Shown here piece after piece: positions 34,878-44,152 of a stretch of DNA of 64,000 nt. Both the position numbers and the translations under genes were made by a program. A model generated the notes under the pieces. That model had not been told where the DNA came from and did not search any database. It was given only the letters and a program-made list of their open reading frames with translations. This stretch comes from Hyphomicrobiales bacterium (lineage in GTDB: Bacteria; Pseudomonadota; Alphaproteobacteria; Rhizobiales; Rhizobiaceae), in NCBI GenBank assembly GCA_900469475.1, contig UBXG01000004.1, forward strand, positions 62,001-126,000, written 5' to 3'. Each line of letters starts with the position of its first letter. Within the stretch, counting starts at the first letter, position 1.

Positions 34878-36038
34878 TCACCGCCCGCCGATCACGCCGA
34901 TATAGTCGGAGACCCAGCGATGATAGGGCACGCATTCGCTCTGCGTGCTGCATTTCGCGACCGGCGTCTTCCAGAACTTGATCTTGTCGAAGTGGTCATA
35001 GCCATTGGTGGCGCAACCGCTGTCGGTGAGCAGCTCATCGCCCTTGCAGGCGGCCGGAACGGAAGGTACGGCGCCGAACCAGGCGGCTGCATCGCCCTGA
35101 ACCTTGGCCTGCAGCGAGTGTTCCATCCACATATAGGCGCAGTTCGGATGCTCGCTATCGGCATGCAGCATGGTGGTATCGGCCCAGCCTGTCGTTCCCT
35201 CATCCGGGAAGGTGGAGGCGATCTTCTGCTTGTCGGCCTGCAGCAGGTTCACCTGGAACGGCCAGGAGCCGGAGGCAACGACGCCTTCGTTCTTGAAGTC
35301 GTCGGTCTGGATCATGGCATCATGCCAGTAGCGGCTGACGAGCTTGCGCTGGCCGCGCAGCAATTCGAGTGCGGCCTTGTACTGATCTTCGTTGAGTTCG
35401 TAGGGGTCCTTGATGCCGAGTTCGGGCTTGTGCGCCATGAGGTAAAGGGCGGCATCGGCAATGTAGATCGGGCCGTCATAGGCCTGAACGCGGCCCTTGT
35501 TGGACTTACCATCTGGCAGCGTCGTTTCTTCGAAGACGACATTCCAGCTCTTCGGCGCCTGGTCCTTGAAGGCGGCGGTGTTGTACATCAGCACGTTCGG
35601 TCCCCAGAGATAGGGAACGCCGTAGTGAACGCCGTTGACAGTATGCCAGGGGGCATTCTTCAGGCGTTCGTCGAGGTTCTTCCAGCTCGGGATGAGGTCG
35701 GTGTTGATCGGTTGCACGCGCTTGCCGGCGACGAGTCTCAGCGAGGCATCGCCGGATGCGGTCACGAGGTCGAAGCCGCCTTCGTTCATCAGGGCGACCA
35801 TTTCGTCCGATGTCGCCGCCGTCTTGACGCTGACCTTGCAGCCGGTCTCCTTCTCGAAGCCGGTGACCCAATCGTAATTCTTGTCGCTTTCGCCGCGTTC
35901 GATATAGCCGGCCCATGCGACAATGCTGACGGCGCCCTCGCCCTTGCCGAGCGTCTTCAATGGCTCGGCGGCGATGACCTGTGTTGCAAAACTAAGGCAT
36001 GCGAGCACGGCCGTGCATGATTTCAGCAGATGCTTCAT
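34878..36038 (-). CDS. putrescine-type ABC transporter, substrate-binding protein
   Basis: A 386-residue periplasmic protein of the PotD/YdcS group. The signal peptide is MKHLLKSCTAVLACLSFATQ, cleaved after about residue 24. The family pattern SIVAWAGYIERGE, FEKETGCKVSVKTAATSDEMVALM (described in parts) and GVPYLWGPNVLMYN is visible. ATG 36038 follows GGGAGAG. It captures polyamines for the ATPase and permeases downstream. A lysine/cysteine-rich C-terminus (CSTQSECVPYHRW) is typical of the YdcS branch. Confidence 0.9.
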   Translation of the reverse strand: MKHLLKSCTAVLACLSFATQVIAAEPLKTLGKGEGAVSIVAWAGYIERGESDKNYDWVTGFEKETGCKVSVKTAATSDEMVALMNEGGFDLVTASGDASLRLVAGKRVQPINTDLIPSWKNLDERLKNAPWHTVNGVHYGVPYLWGPNVLMYNTAAFKDQAPKSWNVVFEETTLPDGKSNKGRVQAYDGPIYIADAALYLMAHKPELGIKDPYELNEDQYKAALELLRGQRKLVSRYWHDAMIQTDDFKNEGVVASGSWPFQVNLLQADKQKIASTFPDEGTTGWADTTMLHADSEHPNCAYMWMEHSLQAKVQGDAAAWFGAVPSVPAACKGDELLTDSGCATNGYDHFDKIKFWKTPVAKCSTQSECVPYHRWVSDYIGVIGGR

Positions 36039-36208
36039 CGGACTCTCCCGGTTTTTGAGCCTTGATGGCGTGGAGCCAGTGGCTGGCTTTTTGTTCCCGG
36101 AAGGAAAGGTGACGCGATTTTGCCGCATTCGCAAATTCATTTATCAGAAAGGCGATATCGGAAATTCCGATTCCTAGCGCATATGCATGAGCTGGTAGCG
36201 GGCCTCTG

Positions 36209-37117
36209 CTACCGCTGCCGGCCCGAGCGCATGCTTTCGGCGACGCCGACGAAATCGCGGGCCGCTTGCGGCAGGCTGGAGCCCTTGCGCCAGACCATGC
36301 CGACCTGCACGACCGGCAAAGAGCCGGAGACGTCGCGGCTTTCGATGCGATCGCCTTCCAGCGACCAGGGGCGATAGACGAGGTCCGGCAGCAGTGCGAC
36401 ACCGGCGCCCGTCGCAACCAGGCTGCGCACCGCTTCGACAGAGCGGGTGCGGAAGGCGACATGCGGGCGGGCGCCGAGCGCGGTCAAAAGCTTGCCGGTG
36501 TTTTCCTCGATTTCGTCGATGGTCAGCATGATCAGCGGCTCACGGGTAATGTCGGCGACACTGATGATATCGGCCGAGACGAGGGGGTGGCCCATCGGCA
36601 GCCAAAGCCGGTAGGGCGAAGTTTCGAGGATCTCCGCCTGCAGGGCCATGCGGTCGCGCAGGTTGGAAATGACCATGACGGCGACGTCGAGTTCGCCACC
36701 CACCAGAAGATGTTCCAGATAGCCGCCATTATCCTCGATGGCGCTGACCTCGACGCCGGGGCAGGCACGGCGATAGCGTGCCAGAAGATCTGACAGAACA
36801 TAGCCGGCGACAAGCGACGTCACGCCGATATTCAGCGTGCCGCCGGCTTCGTTCCGCTTGCCGGAAAAGCTGGTGCGCGCGTCGGAAACGGTTGCGAGGA
36901 TCTTCGTTGCGTGACGCAGGAATTGGTGGCCGTTGTGGGTGATCGACAGACCGCGCGGATGGCGCTCGAACAGCTCGACGCCGAGGTCGCTTTCCAGCTC
37001 CTTGAGGGCTTCGGTCACAGAGGATTGCGAGATCGACAGGTTCTGCGCGGCCCGCGTCACGGAGCCCTGTTCCGCCACGGCGACGAAGTATTGCAGCTGT
37101 CTCAGCGTGAAGGCCAT
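36209..37117 (-). CDS. LysR-family transcriptional regulator
   Basis: A 302-residue LysR regulator: an N-terminal helix-turn-helix (LRQLQYFVAVAEQGSVTRAA, QSSVTEALKELE) and a type-2 periplasmic-binding-like effector domain starting near GGTLNIGVTSLVAGY. It is encoded upstream of the polyamine operon on the same strand, with a 170-base gap that should hold the operon promoter. It may therefore control transport and oxidation of putrescine. ATG 37117 is chosen; a further frame upstream is unsupported. Confidence 0.9.
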   Translation of the reverse strand: MAFTLRQLQYFVAVAEQGSVTRAAQNLSISQSSVTEALKELESDLGVELFERHPRGLSITHNGHQFLRHATKILATVSDARTSFSGKRNEAGGTLNIGVTSLVAGYVLSDLLARYRRACPGVEVSAIEDNGGYLEHLLVGGELDVAVMVISNLRDRMALQAEILETSPYRLWLPMGHPLVSADIISVADITREPLIMLTIDEIEENTGKLLTALGARPHVAFRTRSVEAVRSLVATGAGVALLPDLVYRPWSLEGDRIESRDVSGSLPVVQVGMVWRKGSSLPQAARDFVGVAESMRSGRQR

Positions 37118-37312
37118 GCTCCGGTTAGAGCATGTTCGCGCAGAGAAAGGCAAGTGCTCGTCATAGCTGTGAAAGTTTGGACCTTTTTTGGTAGCGATGT
37201 CGAAGACGATGCAAGTTTTACCTCGGTTTTAAGTATTCCGAAACGCCAGTTCCCTAACGTGAGGGTTGATCATTTTTGTCGCCTTGGAGTGGTCTATGAG
37301 GGAGCAGTTGGC

Positions 37313-38149
37313 GTGAGCGCCTTACTGCACATTTTCCGGGTACCCCGGAAACTTGTCGTACTGATCGGCGGAGTGGCCCTTCTCGTGGGGTCCTCCGGCG
37401 TTTTTGCGCTTTATGTTGGCAAGGACAGGCTGCTTGGTCTTGTATCTGCTTCCCCCGACGGGCTCCAGTGCACCGACGTCAATCTCATCACGATCCGCAA
37501 GGACAACCGCTTCTGGGTTCGCAAATATATTCGCACCGAGCCGACCGATGGGTTGACGCGGGTCAGAACCGCGCTCCGCGTTGCCAAGGCCGTCTATCAG
37601 GAACAGAAGCCGGATCTCGTACAGGTTGTGGTTCTCGACCGGAACGGACCGACGTTGCGCTCCGACCTGCGCGGCCGGGCCCTTGGCGCTGATGTCGTCT
37701 ATGTGGCCCATCCCGACCGGCTGGTCGATGGCAGCTCCGAAGCACCGCTGACGGCGCGCTATTACGACGGTGGCGCCAGCAATGCTGGCCTGTTTTACGG
37801 CGAGCAAATTACCATGCTGCCGCAGGATATCGATGCGGCGATCGCTGGATTGAAGGATCTGTCCGACTGCGGCAATGCGCTGGCAGCGGACAATAGCGGT
37901 GACGCCAAGAAGGACAAGATGAAGGCAGCGATCGCTGCGGAAGAGAAAACGGCCGCAAAACAGGGCGAGAGCCGCGATGCCAAGCCGCCGCTGCCGGAGC
38001 CGAAATCGACCGGCAATGTGCGGCCGGGCTATGATGAGAACGGCGAGTTCATCGGCGCTGATGCCGGTTCCAAAGACAAGAGCCCATCACCGGGATTGGA
38101 CCCGACCATGACGGGTGCAGCCGACCGCCGCTCGCCCGTCACCAATTGA
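37313..38149 (+). CDS. membrane-anchored hypothetical protein
   Basis: A 278-residue protein of unrecognised family, with a GTG start supported by AGGGAG eight bases upstream. Residues about 12-34 form one membrane helix (VVLIGGVALLVGSSGVFALYV). A domain with VNLITIRKDNRFWVRKYI and a strand-rich central part follows, and the last 90 residues are low-complexity and charged (AAEEKTAAKQGESRDAKPPLPEP). It is probably periplasmic or facing the periplasm. The open frame extends upstream to 36911 through the LysR gene and is not believed there. No partner gene is apparent. Confidence 0.6.
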   Translation: MSALLHIFRVPRKLVVLIGGVALLVGSSGVFALYVGKDRLLGLVSASPDGLQCTDVNLITIRKDNRFWVRKYIRTEPTDGLTRVRTALRVAKAVYQEQKPDLVQVVVLDRNGPTLRSDLRGRALGADVVYVAHPDRLVDGSSEAPLTARYYDGGASNAGLFYGEQITMLPQDIDAAIAGLKDLSDCGNALAADNSGDAKKDKMKAAIAAEEKTAAKQGESRDAKPPLPEPKSTGNVRPGYDENGEFIGADAGSKDKSPSPGLDPTMTGAADRRSPVTN

Positions 38150-38190
38150 TCAAAGCTGGCTTCGCACCATCCGGCAGACAAGTAACAGTC

Positions 38191-38472
38191 TTATTCCGCC
38201 AGATGTTTTTCGCCGATAGCCTGGTAGAGCGCGAAAAGCGCCTCGTGAACCTCACCTGCAAGACGGTAGAAGTCCGGATTCGCCAGGATGGCGGGGTGCT
38301 GAAGCAGCAGGTCGTCGGTCATGTCGAGCATGATCGACACCGTGTGCATCGCCTCGTGGCAACCGAACGTTCCCGGTGCGTATTGCGAGAGATCGATGTC
38401 GCCGATCTCAGCAAGATCGGCCAGCCGCTGATGCTCGCTATCGTCTGCGGCTGGCATCTCTTTATCCGTCAT
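38191..38472 (-). CDS. small conserved-looking hypothetical protein
   Basis: A 93-residue acidic protein (MTDKEMPAADDSEHQRLADLAEI in parts), predicted mostly helical with no membrane segment, cysteine pair or known motif that I recognise except GCHEAMHTV, which could place a metal or polar site. It starts 37 bases after lysS on the same strand and may be co-transcribed with gltX and lysS. AAAGG precedes the ATG at a moderate distance. The function is unknown. Confidence 0.6.
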   Translation of the reverse strand: MTDKEMPAADDSEHQRLADLAEIGDIDLSQYAPGTFGCHEAMHTVSIMLDMTDDLLLQHPAILANPDFYRLAGEVHEALFALYQAIGEKHLAE

Positions 38473-38509
38473 AATACGCACCTTTGATGTTCGAAGGACC
38501 AAACCGGTC

Positions 38510-40006
38510 TCAATCGGCCTTGTTGCGACGGGCCGGGAAAAGAATGATGTCGCGGATCGATGGCGAGTTGGTCAACAGCATGATGAGGCGGTCCACACCA
38601 ATGCCGAGACCGCCTGCCGGAGGCATGCCCTGGTCGATGGCATCGAGGAATTCCTCGTCCAGCTGCTTTTCCTTCTCGCCGCGTGCATGCGCCTGCTGGA
38701 GCTGCTCGACCATGCGGGCGCGCTGCTCTTCCGGATCGTTGAGTTCCGAGAAGGCGTTGCCGAGTTCCCAGGCGTTGCAATAGGTCTCGAAACGTTCGAC
38801 GAGGCGCGGCTCGCCCGGTACTTCCTTGGCGAAGGGCGAGATGTCCTTCGGGAAATGCGTGACGTGTGCCGGCTGGATCAGTGTGCCCTCGACCTTCTCT
38901 TCGAAGATGAAGGCAAGGCATTCACCCCAGGTCGCATCCTTCTCGACGGCGAAGCCGGCAGCCTTGGAGGCTGCGCGGGCGTCTTCGTCGGTCTTGATCG
39001 CCAGGAAGTCGATGCCGGTCGCTTCCTTGACGGCATCGGGCATCGGCACGCGGCGGAACGGGCCCTTGAAGGAGATCTGCTTGTCGCCGAACGCGAATTC
39101 GGTGCTGCCATGGATCGACATGGCGAGCGTCGAGAACAGACGCTCGACGAGGTCCATGATGTCCTCGTAGTCGGCATAGGCCCAATAGCATTCCATCATG
39201 GTGAATTCAGGATTGTGCCGGGTGGAGACGCCTTCGTTGCGGAAGTTGCGGTTGATCTCGAAGACCTTGTCGGTGAGGCCGGAAACCAGCGTGCGCTTCA
39301 GGAACAGTTCCGGCGCAATGCGCAGGTACATGTCGAGCTTCAGCGTGTTGTGATGCGTCTTGAACGGCTCGGCCGTCGCGCCGCCATAGACCGAATGCAG
39401 CATTGGCGTCTCGACTTCCATGAAGCCGTCATTTTCCATGAAACGGCGGATGCCGGAAACGATGCGGCTGCGCTGCTGGAAGCGAAGCTTCGATTCCTCG
39501 TTGGTCATGATGTCGAGATGACGCTTGCGGTAGCGCAGCTCGATATCGGAGAGGCCGTGCCACTTTTCCGGCATCGGCAACAACGACTTTGTCAGCATGG
39601 TGATCTGCTGGGCATTGATCGTCAGTTCGCCGCGCTTGGTGCGGCGCACGACGCCGGTGACGCCGATGATGTCGCCGATATCGATCATCGGCAGCAACGA
39701 GCGGGCTTCTTCCGAGGTCACGTCCTTATGGCTGAAGATCTGGATCTTGGCCGAGGCGTCGTGGATGTCCATGAACATGCCGGAGTTGCGCGAGGAATAG
39801 ACGCGGCCGGCAACGGTGACGACATCGCCGGTTTCGGTATCCGGCTCCAGGCCTTCGTATTTCGCAGCGAGCTCGGCATTGGTCATGGTCCGGTGGAAAT
39901 GCGCCGGATAGACGTCGCCGATCTGCTCGCGCAGCAGCTTCAGCTTCTGCGCGCGAACTTCCGTTGCGTCGGAGGAGAGGGCGGAGGCTTCGGTCTTGTC
40001 GTTCAT
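38510..40006 (-). CDS. lysS: lysyl-tRNA synthetase, class II
   Basis: A 498-residue class II enzyme. After an N-terminal OB-fold tRNA-binding domain (VTVAGRVYSSRNSGMFMDI) come motif 1 (RRFMENDGFMEVETPML), motif 2 (FRNEGVSTRHNPEFTMMECY in parts) and motif 3 (GLGIGVDRLIMLL). It charges tRNA-Lys with lysine in the cytoplasm. ATG 40006 leaves a 16-base gap to gltX upstream, so the two synthetase genes are probably one operon. The frame 60 bases further upstream is not used. Confidence 0.96.
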   Translation of the reverse strand: MNDKTEASALSSDATEVRAQKLKLLREQIGDVYPAHFHRTMTNAELAAKYEGLEPDTETGDVVTVAGRVYSSRNSGMFMDIHDASAKIQIFSHKDVTSEEARSLLPMIDIGDIIGVTGVVRRTKRGELTINAQQITMLTKSLLPMPEKWHGLSDIELRYRKRHLDIMTNEESKLRFQQRSRIVSGIRRFMENDGFMEVETPMLHSVYGGATAEPFKTHHNTLKLDMYLRIAPELFLKRTLVSGLTDKVFEINRNFRNEGVSTRHNPEFTMMECYWAYADYEDIMDLVERLFSTLAMSIHGSTEFAFGDKQISFKGPFRRVPMPDAVKEATGIDFLAIKTDEDARAASKAAGFAVEKDATWGECLAFIFEEKVEGTLIQPAHVTHFPKDISPFAKEVPGEPRLVERFETYCNAWELGNAFSELNDPEEQRARMVEQLQQAHARGEKEKQLDEEFLDAIDQGMPPAGGLGIGVDRLIMLLTNSPSIRDIILFPARRNKAD

Positions 40007-40022
40007 GGTTTTAAAGTCCGGT

Positions 40023-41480
40023 TCAGTTCTTCGGGCCGACGAGGGTCGCAACGGTCTGCGCGGCAAGTTTCAGTCGCTGGCGGACGACGGACCGGCCGAG
40101 GATCGCCATGCTATCGAAAAGCGGGAGGGAGCGCGAGGAGCCCGATACGGCGACGAAAAGCGGCGCGACGATGACCTTCAGCTTCTTGCCCATGCGGTCG
40201 GCGATGGCGCGCAGCTCGGCTTCGATCGTCTCGACATTCCATTCGAGGATCTTTTCCAGATCCGGCTGCACAGTGTTCAGGATCTCAAGCAGTTCTTCCG
40301 GCGTCGACTTGATCTTCGCGAAAGCGGAAGGATCGAGGTTAAGGTCGGACTTGAACAGGAAGCCGGTCAAATCAGGCAGTTCGCCAAGCTTGGTGATGCG
40401 CGACTGCGACAGCTTCAGGCCTTCCTTCAGGCGATCATTTTCCATCGCCCAGGTCAGTACCCGATGCTGAAACTCTTCTTCCGAGAGCTTCTCGCGGATC
40501 CAACGGCCGTTCAGCCAATCGAGCTTCTGGATGTCGAAGATCGCGCCGGCCTTGGAGAGGTTTTCCGGATCGAACTTTGCGGCAAGCTCGTCCATGCTCA
40601 AGAGCTCTTCACCTTCGGCGATCTGGATGAAGAACAGGCCGAGGAAGTTCATCAGCGCTTCGGGGATATAGCCGAGGGCCGTATAATAGGAGATCGAGGT
40701 CGGGTTCTTGCGCTTCGACAGTTTCGACTTGTCTGCATTGCGCATCAGCGACAGGTGCATGAACACCGGCGGCTCCCAGCCGAGATACTGATAGATCAGG
40801 ATGTGCTTCGGCACCGAGGCGAGCCATTCCTCGCCGCGCGCGACATGGGTGATCTTCATCAGATGGTCGTCGACGACGTTGGCCATGTGATAGGTGGGCA
40901 TGCCGTCGGCCTTGAGTAGGACCTGCATATCGACGGCATCCCACGGGATTTCCACATCGCCGTAGACGCCGTCATGGAACTTGCACGAGCCTTCGGTCGG
41001 GATCTTCATGCGTACGACATGCGGTTCACCGGCAGCAACGCGTGAGGTCACTTCCTCGGCGGAGAGGTTCAGACAGTGGCCGTCATACTTCGGCGGCAGG
41101 CCGGCGGCGCGCTGCGCCTCGCGCATCTTTTCCAGGCGCTCCGGCGTGCAGAAGCAGCGAAAGCCGTGACCGGCCGTGACGATCTGCTCGACGTAGGGCT
41201 TGTAGAGGTCCTTTCGGTCGCTCTGGCGGTAGGGGCCGTAAGGGCCGCCGATATCCGGACCTTCGGACCATTTCAGGCCGCACCATTTCAGCGCGTCGAG
41301 CACCTTCGTCTCGAATTCCGGGGTGGAGCGGGTGGCGTCGGTATCCTCGATGCGCAGGATGAACTCGCCGCCGTGTTTCTTGGCGAAGAGATAGTTGAAC
41401 AGCGCGATGTAAGCGGTGCCGACATGCGGCTCGCCGGTGGGGGAGGGTGCGATGCGGACGCGAACGCCTGAAGTGGTCAT
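40023..41480 (-). CDS. gltX: glutamyl-tRNA synthetase
   Basis: A 485-residue class I enzyme. The HIGH-type signature is SPTGEPHVGTAY at about residues 13-24, and the KMSKS-type loop is KLSKRKN near residue 253. It attaches glutamate to tRNA-Glu, and in alphaproteobacteria often also tRNA-Gln, whose product is then amidated. Rhizobia usually have two gltX genes; I cannot tell which this is. The start ATG opens the frame and the conserved MTTSGVRVRIAPSP follows at once. Confidence 0.96.
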   Translation of the reverse strand: MTTSGVRVRIAPSPTGEPHVGTAYIALFNYLFAKKHGGEFILRIEDTDATRSTPEFETKVLDALKWCGLKWSEGPDIGGPYGPYRQSDRKDLYKPYVEQIVTAGHGFRCFCTPERLEKMREAQRAAGLPPKYDGHCLNLSAEEVTSRVAAGEPHVVRMKIPTEGSCKFHDGVYGDVEIPWDAVDMQVLLKADGMPTYHMANVVDDHLMKITHVARGEEWLASVPKHILIYQYLGWEPPVFMHLSLMRNADKSKLSKRKNPTSISYYTALGYIPEALMNFLGLFFIQIAEGEELLSMDELAAKFDPENLSKAGAIFDIQKLDWLNGRWIREKLSEEEFQHRVLTWAMENDRLKEGLKLSQSRITKLGELPDLTGFLFKSDLNLDPSAFAKIKSTPEELLEILNTVQPDLEKILEWNVETIEAELRAIADRMGKKLKVIVAPLFVAVSGSSRSLPLFDSMAILGRSVVRQRLKLAAQTVATLVGPKN

Positions 41481-41840
41481 CTTGTTTGCCCGTCATAAAA
41501 GGCCGGGCCGCGCTTGGGACAAGCGCCGTCCAGCCGAAAATGTCTATCTGGATCAGGAAACCGGCCGGAAAAGGGCGTCTTGCCGCTTCTATCAGCGTTT
41601 TCCGTATGGCTGGCCTTAGGCCATATTCAAGGGGTGACGTCAAGGGAAACTGCGCCGCGAGGGCAGGCAGAGGCACCGAGGACGCCGTGATGCATCGAAA
41701 AGGGCCTGCCTTCCAATTTCACGAAGCGTCTTTACACTTCGTAAGTGTTTCAGGAGAAAAGCCTTACGCTTGCCCAATTTGATTTGCAATTTTCGCGGCA
41801 GTGACGAAATAGGTTTTCAATCGTTCATTCCGGGGATCCC
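41481..41840. other. intergenic gap with one small hairpin
   Basis: A 360-base gap between divergent gltX and a secreted-protein gene. I see one perfect hairpin, ACACTT/AAGTGT with loop CGT (41734-41748), and nothing else of note. Its role is unknown. Confidence 0.4.
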
Positions 41841-42251
41841 ATGAAGAAACTAATTTTGAGCTTGCTATTGGTGGTCTCGATGGCCGACACCGCCGCTGCC
41901 CAATCGACTATTACGCGCGATGGCTCGGCGAAACTGATCGAATCCTATCGCGCCTATATTGGCAACGACGATCTCTATAATTCCAAGGGCGAGCGCCTGA
42001 CCGCACCCTGGCAGATCATCCGCCAGGACCGCGCCAACTATCACGCCTATCGCCGCCGTGACCGTGGCGACGAGGGCGACAGCTTCTTCTCACTGCCCTC
42101 CAATCGCCAGAAGCTGGAAGCCATGCTGGCCAACGGCAATATCGCCGACGATGCCGGGAATTATATCGTTCGCGGCAACGTCTGGATCAAGGTCGACATT
42201 TATGGCCGCGGCGATATCGGCGAATGGGTCGACGTGCACGTCCAGGATTGA
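41841..42251 (+). CDS. secreted hypothetical protein
   Basis: A 136-residue protein with a clear signal peptide (MKKLILSLLLVVSMADTAAA, cleaved near residue 20). The mature part is rich in charged and tyrosine residues (DRANYHAYRRRDRGDEGD) with a C-terminal GRGDIGEWVDVHVQD. I do not recognise the family; rhizobial small periplasmic proteins of this kind are common. It is a monocistronic gene followed by a weak hairpin (42268-42285). No cysteine or metal motif is evident. Confidence 0.65.
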   Translation: MKKLILSLLLVVSMADTAAAQSTITRDGSAKLIESYRAYIGNDDLYNSKGERLTAPWQIIRQDRANYHAYRRRDRGDEGDSFFSLPSNRQKLEAMLANGNIADDAGNYIVRGNVWIKVDIYGRGDIGEWVDVHVQD

Positions 42252-42267
42252 TCGATCTGATAGAACT

Positions 42268-42292
42268 GCACCCGCTGGCGGGTGCGGCTCTT
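42268..42292 (+). terminator. weak hairpin after the secreted-protein gene
   Basis: GCACCCG (42268-42274) and CGGGTGC (42279-42285) with loop CTGG, followed by GGCTCTTTC. The T run is poor, so terminator function is only possible. Confidence 0.4.
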
Positions 42293-42296
42293 TCGA

Positions 42297-43040
42297 TCAA
42301 TGGCCGCCAGATGCTTTTTTCCGACGGTTCCGCGCCATCATGTTCAGCACTTCGACCAGAGCGGAGAAGGCCATGGCGGCGTAGATGTAGCCCTTGGGAA
42401 CATGCACGCCCATGCCTTCGGCGATTAGCGTCGTGCCGATCATCAGCAGGAAGGCGAGTGCCAGCATGACGATGCTCGGGTTTTTCTCGATGAAATTGGC
42501 GAGCGGATTTGCTGCGACCAGCATGACCGTAACAGCGGCGATGACGGCGACGAACATGATCGGCAGGTGCGGCGTCATGCCGACGGCGGTGATGATGCTG
42601 TCGATCGAGAAGACCAGGTCGAGCAGCAAGATCTGGCCGATCGCCGACGCGAAGGTCGTGGTCGTCGATTTGGCGATGAAATCCTCGCCCTGCTCCTGCG
42701 GATCGACATTGTGATGGATCTCCTTCGTCGCCTTCCAGACAAGGAAGAGACCTCCGCCGATGAGGATCACGTCCTTCCAGGAGAAGTCCTGGCCGAAGAT
42801 TTCGAAGATGGGCTGGGTCAGCTGCACGATCCAGGCGACGGTTCCGAGCAGCGCAAGGCGCATGATAAGGGCGAGGCCGATGCCGATCTTACGGGCTCTG
42901 TCGCGATGTTCCGACGGCAGCTTGTTGGTGAGGATCGAGATGAAGATCAGGTTGTCGATACCGAGGACCACCTCCATGACGACAAGGGTAATGAGCGCCA
43001 CCCACGCGGCTGGGTCCTGTATCAGCCCCATAATATCCAT
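42297..43040 (-). CDS. TerC family integral membrane protein
   Basis: A 247-residue protein with about seven helices. The family signatures are [15 protein letters not shown] and [16 protein letters not shown], each carrying an acidic residue in the membrane. TerC proteins are linked to tellurite resistance and, in E. coli (Alx/MntP-like group), to manganese export; the substrate here is not readable. The C-terminal tail is basic ([11 protein letters not shown]). It is convergent with the secreted-protein gene. Function is inferred from family only. Confidence 0.88.
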   Translation of the reverse strand: MDIMGLIQDPAAWVALITLVVMEVVLGIDNLIFISILTNKLPSEHRDRARKIGIGLALIMRLALLGTVAWIVQLTQPIFEIFGQDFSWKDVILIGGGLFLVWKATKEIHHNVDPQEQGEDFIAKSTTTTFASAIGQILLLDLVFSIDSIITAVGMTPHLPIMFVAVIAAVTVMLVAANPLANFIEKNPSIVMLALAFLLMIGTTLIAEGMGVHVPKGYIYAAMAFSALVEVLNMMARNRRKKASGGH

Positions 43041-43134
43041 TGACGATGCCCCCTTTGATCAGCATTCGCCGATGCTGACCCCCAGCCCGGCCTCTCCAGA
43101 ATGGCCGTAATGTAAGGAGTGTCATGGTTCGTAC

Positions 43135-43166
43135 AAGGCCGCCGCCATTTTCATGGCGGCGGCCTT
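43135..43166. terminator. perfect 14-bp hairpin
   Basis: AAGGCCGCCGCCAT (43135-43148), loop TTTC, ATGGCGGCGGCCTT (43153-43166). It lies between TerC and the AraC gene, both on the minus strand, and could stop the AraC transcript; the plus side has a short T run. Stability is very high for its length. Confidence 0.6.
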
Positions 43167-43196
43167 GTTTCCGGGTCTTGTTCCCAGGCATGGTTT

Positions 43197-44036
43197 CTAG
43201 TCTTTGAGGGGGATCAATATCTCCGTAACGCCCGTGCCCGTGCGTGGGTCGAAGCGGTCGTCATAGCGTTCCATCATGTCGGGGGTGCCGGCATGCTGTT
43301 GACCCGATTGCGGCAGCCACTCTCCGAAGATCTGATGCACCGTCGCAGAAATGCCGGAGATATGGCCGCGATGCGTGAAGATCGCGTAGCGCTGTTGCGG
43401 CAGTTTCGTCGTCACGAAGCCTTCGGGCAGGCCGTCCGCGGCGGAAACTTCGGCTGCCGACATGTAACGGAAGCTTTCGCTACCTTCTTCCGCCTGGGTG
43501 CAGACGCCATAGGCGACATTGCCGATCTGGCCGGGAATATGGCCGAAATACTGGTTGAATTTCTGCCACAGCGAGGGGATGGCCTGTGTCGCCTCATAGG
43601 CATAGGTTTCCGCCAGGCCGGCAAGCAGCATTGCGGGGTGGGTCTCGAAGCGCGGTGCCTCGAGCTTGGGAAGGCGGGTGTCGTCCATTCTGATCGGTTC
43701 CTGTAGAGCGAGGTTGCGAACGTGCCCCTGCTTGCGCAGATTTTCCGGCGTCATGCCGAATTGCTCGCGGAAGGCACGGGTGAAAGCCTCGTGCGAGCCG
43801 TAGCCGGCATCGAGGGCAACCTGGAGAATGGAGGAGGAGCCGTCGGTCAGTGCGAGAGCCGCTTCGCTGAGGCGGCGGCCCCGGATATAGCTGCTGATCG
43901 AGTGACCCGTCGTCATGCCAAAGACCCGCGAAAGATGAAAGCGCGACAGCCCGGCCGTCTCGGCGATCTCGTCGAGCGAGATGTCGGATTTAAAATGGCT
44001 TTCGATGAACCATATCGCTCTGCCGATCGCGCTCAT
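43197..44036 (-). CDS. AraC-family regulator with GyrI/Rob-like effector domain
   Basis: A 279-residue protein with the DNA-binding AraC domain at the front (about residues 8-105; HLSRVFGMTTGHSISSYIRGRR in parts) and a GyrI-like small-molecule-binding domain at the back, starting near LPKLEAPRFETHPAML. This order matches the Rob/TipA-like class that senses hydrophobic or cationic compounds. GGGGAG precedes ATG 44036. It is 116 bases from the TetR gene on the same strand and may co-regulate efflux; this is inference. Confidence 0.88.
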   Translation of the reverse strand: MSAIGRAIWFIESHFKSDISLDEIAETAGLSRFHLSRVFGMTTGHSISSYIRGRRLSEAALALTDGSSSILQVALDAGYGSHEAFTRAFREQFGMTPENLRKQGHVRNLALQEPIRMDDTRLPKLEAPRFETHPAMLLAGLAETYAYEATQAIPSLWQKFNQYFGHIPGQIGNVAYGVCTQAEEGSESFRYMSAAEVSAADGLPEGFVTTKLPQQRYAIFTHRGHISGISATVHQIFGEWLPQSGQQHAGTPDMMERYDDRFDPRTGTGVTEILIPLKD

Positions 44037-44152
44037 TTTCAACTCCCCTGGTTGCCGGGCCACTCATAGGCCTGTGGCGGTGGCGATGCTTGATCGCCAT
44101 TGCGGAGTTGAATTACTACACGCCCGCGGACAGCAGGAGAGGCCTGATCATC

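Noticed and set aside
34920..36020. 366-codon frame opposite the polyamine-binding protein
   Set aside because: Same cause: antisense to a gene with a clear signal peptide and family motifs.
36911..37312. Upstream extension of the 37313 protein through the LysR gene
   Set aside because: The frame is antisense to LysR; the GTG at 37313 has a good ribosome binding site, and the membrane helix follows at the expected distance.
38687..40174. 495-codon open frame opposite lysS
   Set aside because: It is the antisense of a certain lysyl-tRNA synthetase gene; long antisense frames are common in GC-rich DNA, and the translation has no family features.
43122..43205. Short plus-strand frame with AAGGAG before ATG near 43123
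   Set aside because: It runs through the 14-bp hairpin and encodes an arginine/proline-rich string without homology features; the hairpin explains the sequence better.
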